Shown here in pieces: positions 59,114 to 64,000 of a stretch of 64,000 nt of DNA; positions within the stretch are counted from its first letter, which is position 1, and every line of letters starts with the position of its first letter. Source of the DNA: Paeniglutamicibacter cryotolerans (GTDB taxonomy: Bacteria > Actinomycetota > Actinomycetes > Actinomycetales > Micrococcaceae). The translations under genes and the position numbers were made by a program. The stretch covers positions 186,001-250,000 of the forward strand of contig NZ_JACHVS010000002.1 in the NCBI RefSeq assembly GCF_014190875.1, in the 5' to 3' direction. The notes below the pieces were generated by a model. The model searched no databases, was not told the origin of the DNA, and saw nothing but the letters and a program-made list of their open reading frames with translations.

Positions 59114-60181
59114 CTAGACGGTGGCTTCGGCTGCCGCCAGTTCCTCGCGCAGTGCGGCGACGAACGCGTCGACGTCGGCTTCGGTGGTGTCGAACGAGCA
59201 CATCCAGCGGACCTGGCCGGCGGTGCGGTCCCAGTCGTAGAAGCGGAAGCGTTCCCGGAGCCTGTCGGCCACCACGTTGGGCAGCTGGGCGAAGACCGCG
59301 TTGGCCTGCGTCGGGTAGACCGCCTCGACGCCGTCGATCGCATCGACCGCGCTCCGCAGGCGCGCCGCCATCGCGTTGGCATGGGACGCGGATTCGAGCC
59401 AGAGCGAGGTGCCGAAGAGCGCCACCATCTGCGCGGAGATGAAGCGCATCTTGGAGGCCAGCTGCATGTTCATCTTGCGCAGGAACTTCAGCCCGGTGGA
59501 GGCGGCCGGGTTCAGCACCACGATTCCCTCGCCGAACATCAGCCCGTTCTTCGTCCCGCCCAGGGACATCACGTCGATGCCGGTGTCGGTGGTCATCTCC
59601 TTGAAGCCGACGCCCAAGGCGGCCGCCGCATTGGAGATCCGGGCCCCGTCCAGGTGCACGAACATGCCGCGCTCGTGCGCGTGGGAGGTGATGGCGCGCA
59701 GCTCGTCGAGCGAGTAGAGCGTGCCGAGCTCGGTGCATTGGGTAATCGAGACCACCAGCGGCTGTGCGCGGTGTTCGTCGCCCCAGCCCCAGGCCTCCTT
59801 GTCGATCAGCTCGGGAGTCAGCTTGCCGTCGGGGGTGTCCACCGAGAGCAGTTTCATCCCGCCGACGCGTTCGGGCGCGCCGTTCTCGTCGACGTTGATG
59901 TGGGCGGTGGAGGCACAGATGACGGCGCCCCAGCGCGGCAGCATCGACTGCAGGGCCGTGACGTTCGCCCCGGTGCCGTTGAAGACCGGGAAGACCTCGG
60001 CGGTGGGCCCGAAGTGCTCCTTGACCACCTGGGCCAGTTGGGCCGTATAGTCGTCCTCGCCGTAGGCGACCTGGTGGCCGCCGTTGGCCGCCGCGAGGGC
60101 GGCAAGGACCTCGGGATGGACGCCGGAATAGTTATCTGATGCGAAGCCGCGCACTGCGGCATCGTGGATGGGTGTGCTCAC
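59114..60181 (-). CDS. Low-specificity L-threonine aldolase
   Basis: A 355-residue PLP enzyme (fold type I) that splits threonine or allo-threonine into glycine and acetaldehyde. The opening RGFASDNYSGVHPEVLAALA and AYGEDDYTAQ are typical of the family; the PLP region FVHLDGARISNAAAALGVG holds the Asp, and the Schiff-base Lys is in SLGGTKNGLMFGEG (about residue 208). The GTG start at 60181 follows GAGGAATTC. It is 88 bases downstream of an SDR gene on the same strand. Confidence 0.92.
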   Translation of the reverse strand: MSTPIHDAAVRGFASDNYSGVHPEVLAALAAANGGHQVAYGEDDYTAQLAQVVKEHFGPTAEVFPVFNGTGANVTALQSMLPRWGAVICASTAHINVDENGAPERVGGMKLLSVDTPDGKLTPELIDKEAWGWGDEHRAQPLVVSITQCTELGTLYSLDELRAITSHAHERGMFVHLDGARISNAAAALGVGFKEMTTDTGIDVMSLGGTKNGLMFGEGIVVLNPAASTGLKFLRKMNMQLASKMRFISAQMVALFGTSLWLESASHANAMAARLRSAVDAIDGVEAVYPTQANAVFAQLPNVVADRLRERFRFYDWDRTAGQVRWMCSFDTTEADVDAFVAALREELAAAEATV

Positions 60182-60269
60182 GAATTCCTCAAAGTTGGAT
60201 CTGTTGGCGGCTGCGCCTCCAGCATAGGTGACGCGCGTCTCCGGTGGATGCCCGTGGTGGGCGCCGGGG

Positions 60270-61001
60270 TCAGCCGGAGGGCACCAGCGAGCGCCGGGTT
60301 CCATTGAGCTGTGCCGCGTCGGCGGTGAACAGGTCGATGGCGGCGGCGCCCAGGTCGGCCACGTCGGTGAATCCGGCGTAGGCCTTCTCCGGGTTCGCCG
60401 CGCGCGTCGCGTCGTCGACGAAGGCCTTGATGACCCAGGTCACTGCCGCGGCGCGCTGGGGCACCGGATTCGCCTTGTGGGCCGACTGGGCGGTGTTGAA
60501 GCCGGCGGCGACGCAGGACATCCAAGCCTCGGCCGCGGCCTTGGCGGTGACGTAGTTCGCCGAGGCCGCGCTGGGGGAGCCGACAGCGGTGGCCGAGACG
60601 ATGGCCACGCGCCCTGCCGGCGAGGCCAGCAGCGCGTCGTTGAACACCCGGGTGGTGTTGCGCAGCGTGGTGATGACGTTGCGGTGCAGGAAGTCCCAGT
60701 CCGCGTCGGACTGCCCGGCCAGGCCCTTGCCGCCGCGCCACCCGCCGACCAGGTGGATGAGCCCGTCCAGGGGACCGCGTTCCAGCTCGATGACCTTGGC
60801 CAGTGCGTGCACCGCCGCGTGGTCCGCCAGATCAACCTCATAGCGCCCGTGGGCGAAACCGAGGTGCTCGTTGAGCCGTGCCGCATTGGAACCGGCGACC
60901 AGCACGGTGGCGCCTGCCCCGTGCAGCGCGCGGGCCGTTGCCACCCCCGCAGCCGAGGTGGCGCCGGCGATCAGGATGGTGAGTTCGGAGAGGCTGTCCA
61001 T
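60270..61001 (-). CDS. SDR family oxidoreductase
   Basis: A 243-residue short-chain dehydrogenase. The cofactor motif is ILIAGATSAAGVATARALHG (a G-x3-A-x-G variant of the usual glycine-rich loop). The catalytic Ser lies in VAIVSATAVGSPSA and the Tyr-x3-Lys in NYVTAKAAAE (about residue 155). Substrate unknown. It begins 49 bases after the DUF6421 stop; I recall the same pairing in other actinobacteria, suggesting a shared pathway. Confidence 0.88.
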   Translation of the reverse strand: MDSLSELTILIAGATSAAGVATARALHGAGATVLVAGSNAARLNEHLGFAHGRYEVDLADHAAVHALAKVIELERGPLDGLIHLVGGWRGGKGLAGQSDADWDFLHRNVITTLRNTTRVFNDALLASPAGRVAIVSATAVGSPSAASANYVTAKAAAEAWMSCVAAGFNTAQSAHKANPVPQRAAAVTWVIKAFVDDATRAANPEKAYAGFTDVADLGAAAIDLFTADAAQLNGTRRSLVPSG

Positions 61002-61050
61002 GGTTCCGAGTGTATTCCCCCGCTCCAGTGCCGGGCTAGGCGCCTGCGGT

Positions 61051-62424
61051 TCAGGCACGGTGCGCGCCGGTGAGGCCGGCGGTGGACTCGATGACCGGTG
61101 CCATCTTCTTGGACAGCGCCTCGTAGAACATCGAGAGCGGGAACTCGTCGTCCAGCACCTGGTCGGTCATTTCACGCAGCGGTGAGGTCAGCGGCAGCGC
61201 GTCCGGGCCCTTGGCCCACACCGAGGCGGGGTGCGGGGTGAGGGTGGCGGAGACCAGCTCATAGGCAGCCAGCCAGTGGGCGAGCTTCGGGCGGTCGATG
61301 GAGCGCCAGTACAGTTCGTCGATGGCCTCGCCCAGCGCGGAGACCACTGCCGGGACCTCGTCCCAGTCGATGGCCAGCTTGGTGTCGGTCCAGTGCAGCA
61401 CGTGGTGCTGGTGCATCCAGGCAAAGAGCAGCTGCCCGCCGAGCCCGTCGTAGTTCCGGGTGCGGGTCCCGGTGATGGCGAAGCGGAAGATCCGATCGAA
61501 GATCACCGCGTACTGCACCAGCTTGGCGTGGCGCCGGGTGGTCTCGTCCATGGCCTCGTCGTGCTGGATCTTCACGCATTCGCGGAATGCCGTCAAGTCG
61601 CAGCGCAGTTCCTCGAGCGAGTACAGGAAGAAGGGCATCCGCTGCTTGATCATGAACGGGTCGAAGGGCAGGTCCCCGCGCATGTGCGTGCGGTCGTGGA
61701 TCAGATCCCACATGACGAAGGTTTCCTCGGTCAACTCCTGGTCCTCGATCATCGCGGCCGCGTCGGCGGGCAGCTCCAGGTTGGTGATGGCCGTCGCGGC
61801 CTTCAGCACCCGGCGGTAGCGTGCTGCCTCGCGGTCCTGGAAGATGGCGCCCCACGTGAAGGACGGGGTTTCGCGGATGGCCACTGATTCGGGGAAGAGC
61901 ACGGCGGAGTTGGTGTCGTAGCCCGGGGTGAAGTCCAGGAAGCGCAGTGGCACGAAGAGCTTGTTGGAGTAGTCCCCGCCCTCCAGTCCGGCGATGAACT
62001 CGGGCCAGATGACCTCGACCAGCACGGCCTCGAGCAGTCGGCTGGTGGAGCCGTTCTGCGTGTACATCGGGAAGATGACCAGATGGCGCAGGCCGTCGAC
62101 GCGCTGGTTCTGCGGCTGGAAGGCCAGCAGCGAGTCGAGGAAGTCGGGGACGCCGAAGCCGGAATCCTTCCAGTGTTCGAGGTCGGTGACGAGCCGGGAG
62201 AGGTACTGGGCATCGTGCTCGAACTGCGGCGCCAGCTCACGCACGCAGGAGACGACGGTATCGATCAGCTCGCCGGCCAGCGGCAGGTCCCCGGCCTCCG
62301 GGACGGACCCGTCCTTGACCTGCAGCAGCTGGAACGCGGTGGTTGACTTCTTCAGGCCGCTCCACGCGTCGCCGGTCAGCAGTTCGGCCTCGGTGATGGG
62401 CTGGGGGAGTGTTGCGTGGGTCAT
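61051..62424 (-). CDS. DUF6421 family protein
   Basis: A 457-residue soluble protein. Distinctive stretches include LRHLVIFPMYTQNGSTSRLL EA, FVMWDLIHDRTHMRGDLPFD PFMIKQRMPFFLYSLEELRC and LLFAWMHQHHVLHWTDTKLA. His/Asp-rich DLIHDRTHMRGD (about residue 245-257) and HQHH could bind metal. The family is actinobacterial and uncharacterised; no catalytic role can be assigned. It is the first gene of the minus-strand series with the SDR and threonine aldolase. Confidence 0.85.
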   Translation of the reverse strand: MTHATLPQPITEAELLTGDAWSGLKKSTTAFQLLQVKDGSVPEAGDLPLAGELIDTVVSCVRELAPQFEHDAQYLSRLVTDLEHWKDSGFGVPDFLDSLLAFQPQNQRVDGLRHLVIFPMYTQNGSTSRLLEAVLVEVIWPEFIAGLEGGDYSNKLFVPLRFLDFTPGYDTNSAVLFPESVAIRETPSFTWGAIFQDREAARYRRVLKAATAITNLELPADAAAMIEDQELTEETFVMWDLIHDRTHMRGDLPFDPFMIKQRMPFFLYSLEELRCDLTAFRECVKIQHDEAMDETTRRHAKLVQYAVIFDRIFRFAITGTRTRNYDGLGGQLLFAWMHQHHVLHWTDTKLAIDWDEVPAVVSALGEAIDELYWRSIDRPKLAHWLAAYELVSATLTPHPASVWAKGPDALPLTSPLREMTDQVLDDEFPLSMFYEALSKKMAPVIESTAGLTGAHRA

Positions 62425-62644
62425 CTCGACACCTCTTTCGTCTCGTGGTGGATCCGTCGACGCAGCGACGGCTTCCTACTGACCAGCGTAGGGAGAGGAA
62501 AGCAAAGCTGTTGTAAAATCGGTCTTTGAATTAGGAGGTCTGTTGCTTGAGGGTGTGTGTGCGCCGCTCAGGCACAGCCCGGGGAATGCTCGCCCGTGCA
62601 GCCATTCGCCGTGGTCAGCACGGGGACTTCCCGGGTGCTGGAGG

Positions 62645-63076
62645 CTACTCGGTGGTTTTCAGGCTCAGGCTGACCGAGTTGATGCAATAGCGCTGGTCGG
62701 TCGGCGTGGGGTAGCCCTCGCCCGCGAAGACGTGGCCCAGGTGCGAATCGCAGGCAGCGCAGCGCACCTCGACCCGCTCCATGCCCAGCGTTCCGTCCTT
62801 GATGTAGCGGACCCGGTCCTCGGCCAGCGGCGCGAAGAAGGAGGGCCAGCCGCAGTTCGAGGAGAACTTCTCGTTGCTGGTGAACAGCTCGTGCCCGCAG
62901 GCACGGCAGCTGTAGACGCCGGTCGTCATGGTGTCCCAATACTCTCCGCTGAAGGGGCGCTCGGTGCCGGACCGGCGCAGGACATCGTACTCCTTTGCGG
63001 AGAGCTCCTCCTTCCACTGCTGCTCGGACTTCACGATGGTGGGGGCGGCGGGGCGCTGGGGCTGGTTTTCACTCAT
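62645..63076 (-). CDS. msrB: Peptide-methionine (R)-S-oxide reductase
   Basis: A 143-residue repair enzyme that reduces methionine-R-sulfoxide. Two CxxC zinc knuckles (SCRACGHE and RCAACDSHLGHVF) and the catalytic Cys in QRYCINSVSL (about 134) are present, with GWPSFFAPLAEDRVRY in the active site. MSENQPQ at 63076 is taken as the start; no good ribosome-binding site is visible, and ATG 63097 is in frame. Divergent from the hydrolase gene. Confidence 0.96.
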   Translation of the reverse strand: MSENQPQRPAAPTIVKSEQQWKEELSAKEYDVLRRSGTERPFSGEYWDTMTTGVYSCRACGHELFTSNEKFSSNCGWPSFFAPLAEDRVRYIKDGTLGMERVEVRCAACDSHLGHVFAGEGYPTPTDQRYCINSVSLSLKTTE

Positions 63077-63155
63077 GCTGTGCACAACACGCGGCATCGG
63101 CTCAACATTCCCGCCGGGGGCCTCCGGATGGCCGCGGATTTGCGATGATGGATAC

Positions 63156-64000
63156 ATGAGCACCGTTCCCGATCTCCCTTCCGCACCCAATCCGGCACGC
63201 GCCGCGCAATGGCGCTGGGGCCTGCTGGGGCTAGGTGCCGGTGCCGTGGCCGGATCCATCGTCGCCGTCGGAGCCTCGGGACTCGCCGGATACTTTGCCC
63301 GGCGCATCGTCACCCCGGACGTGGTCCCGGGCGCCGACCTGGACATCCTTGCCGTGATCACGACGGGCGAGGGCACTGAAATCATCCTCCCGGCCAACGA
63401 ATCCACCACGGTCGAGGGCCGCTACTCGCTCTTCTTCGACGCCGACCGGGGACATGCGCGGCTCGGGGACATCACCTCCTTTGACCCGGTGGATCGCACG
63501 GTGACCCGCAGCGTGGAGGAGGTCTATTCGGGCGACCTGAACTCCGCCGTACGCGGACGCCTGTCCGGGGTGGTCTTCCACCACCCGCGCGACCTGGGCT
63601 TCGAAGCCCGCGACGTGGAGATCCTGCAGCCCGGGGGATCCGCGCCGGCCTGGCTGGTTCCCGGGGGCGAGCGCGCCTCGACCTGGGCGATCGCCGTGCA
63701 CGGGCGCGGGGCCAACCGGCTCGAAACCCTGCGCGGCCTGCCCGTGCTCCATGAGCTGGGGCTGACCTCGCTGCTGATCTCCTACCGGAACGACGGGGAG
63801 GCCCCGGCCGCCATCGACGGCCGCTACGGGCTCGGCGCCACCGAATGGCCCGACGTGGAGGCCGCGATCGACTTCGCGCTGGAGCACGGGGCCATCGACA
63901 TCGTGCTGGTGGGGTGGTCCATGGGCGGGGCGATCAGCCTGCAGGTAGCGGACAAATCGCGTCATGCGCCGCTGTTGCGTGCCCTGGTGCTCGACGGGCC
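63156..64000 (+). CDS. Alpha/beta hydrolase, membrane-anchored (cut by window end)
   Basis: From ATG 63156 the frame is open to the end of the window (281 codons). A hydrophobic segment (WGLLGLGAGAVAGSIVAVGA, about residues 22-41) anchors the protein or acts as signal. A beta-rich domain follows, then a hydrolase fold with the oxyanion-region WAIAVHGRGANRLETLRGLP (about 173-192). The nucleophile elbow is GWSMGG (Ser about residue 256). Asp and His should lie beyond the window. Esterase/peptidase-type activity is likely, with substrate unknown. Confidence 0.85.
   Translation, partial: MSTVPDLPSAPNPARAAQWRWGLLGLGAGAVAGSIVAVGASGLAGYFARRIVTPDVVPGADLDILAVITTGEGTEIILPANESTTVEGRYSLFFDADRGHARLGDITSFDPVDRTVTRSVEEVYSGDLNSAVRGRLSGVVFHHPRDLGFEARDVEILQPGGSAPAWLVPGGERASTWAIAVHGRGANRLETLRGLPVLHELGLTSLLISYRNDGEAPAAIDGRYGLGATEWPDVEAAIDFALEHGAIDIVLVGWSMGGAISLQVADKSRHAPLLRALVLDG

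Noticed and set aside
62532..63148. AGGAGG followed by a TTG-started 201-codon plus-strand frame opposite msrB
   Set aside because: The site is strong, but the frame is antisense to a certain gene and its translation is not protein-like. It may be a relic of a lost divergent gene; not enough to annotate.

Overview
The window comes from a high-GC actinobacterium, most likely a Micrococcaceae (Arthrobacter-like) chromosome. The evidence is GC-ending codon bias throughout, an actinobacterial SigA with a long acidic/lysine-rich N-terminus, SepH, a string of actinobacteria-specific DUF families (DUF4192, DUF7455, DUF5998, DUF4193, DUF3093, DUF3710, DUF3159, DUF3000, DUF6421), a DUF222/13E12 HNH protein and a mycothiol-type arsenate reductase. 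From memory, much of the gene order (PAC2, sigA, DUF4193, DUF3093, dut, DUF3710, OB-fold, DUF3159, two TrkA proteins, APC permease, RNA methyltransferase, dxs, RNase D, DUF3000) follows Mycobacterium tuberculosis from about Rv2714 down to Rv2680, so most of the window is core chromosome.

Layout. 1-7.3 kb: end of a PAC2 gene, an MFS transporter, DUF4192, the principal sigma factor, DUF7455 and topoisomerase IV subunit B. 7.4-15 kb: a BlaI repressor/M56 metalloprotease pair divergent from cydA-cydB-cydDC (cytochrome bd and its assembly exporter, CydD and CydC fused), with two matching dyads between them. 15-24.9 kb: parC, a GNAT/acyl-CoA-synthetase-like protein acetyltransferase, a frame-broken conserved gene, DUF5998, a phosphodiesterase and sepH. 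25-33.6 kb: the conserved DUF4193-to-RNA-methyltransferase block, including dut and a two-protein TrkA potassium-regulator operon beside an APC permease with a leaderless-type promoter. 33.7-40.8 kb: aconitase, an ArsC-like protein and a three-gene succinate dehydrogenase operon. 40.8-48.5 kb is the accessory stretch: a 1.0-kb IS982-like element exactly on the sdhB stop codon, then dxs, DUF402 and two small genes (one with an in-frame stop), a DUF222 HNH gene, and a second 1.4-kb insertion sequence just upstream of its ATG. 48.8-64 kb: an E. coli-type argG, an aldo/keto reductase, a decayed fragment, two tandem extracytoplasmic Rieske lipoproteins, fadA-fadB, RNase D, DUF3000, threonine aldolase, SDR and DUF6421 in one long minus-strand series, msrB, and the start of an alpha/beta hydrolase.

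Functionally the window mixes information processing (sigA, topoisomerase IV, RNase D), respiration and TCA cycle (cyd, sdh, acnA), isoprenoid entry (dxs), beta-oxidation (fadAB), potassium homeostasis and repair (msrB, dut). No tRNA, rRNA or CRISPR array was seen. The strongest lead for something new is the BlaI/M56 pair with a double operator placed to control cytochrome bd. Next are the two insertion sequences at CTAG-containing sites and several decaying genes. All family names come from reading translated sequence; no database search was run.
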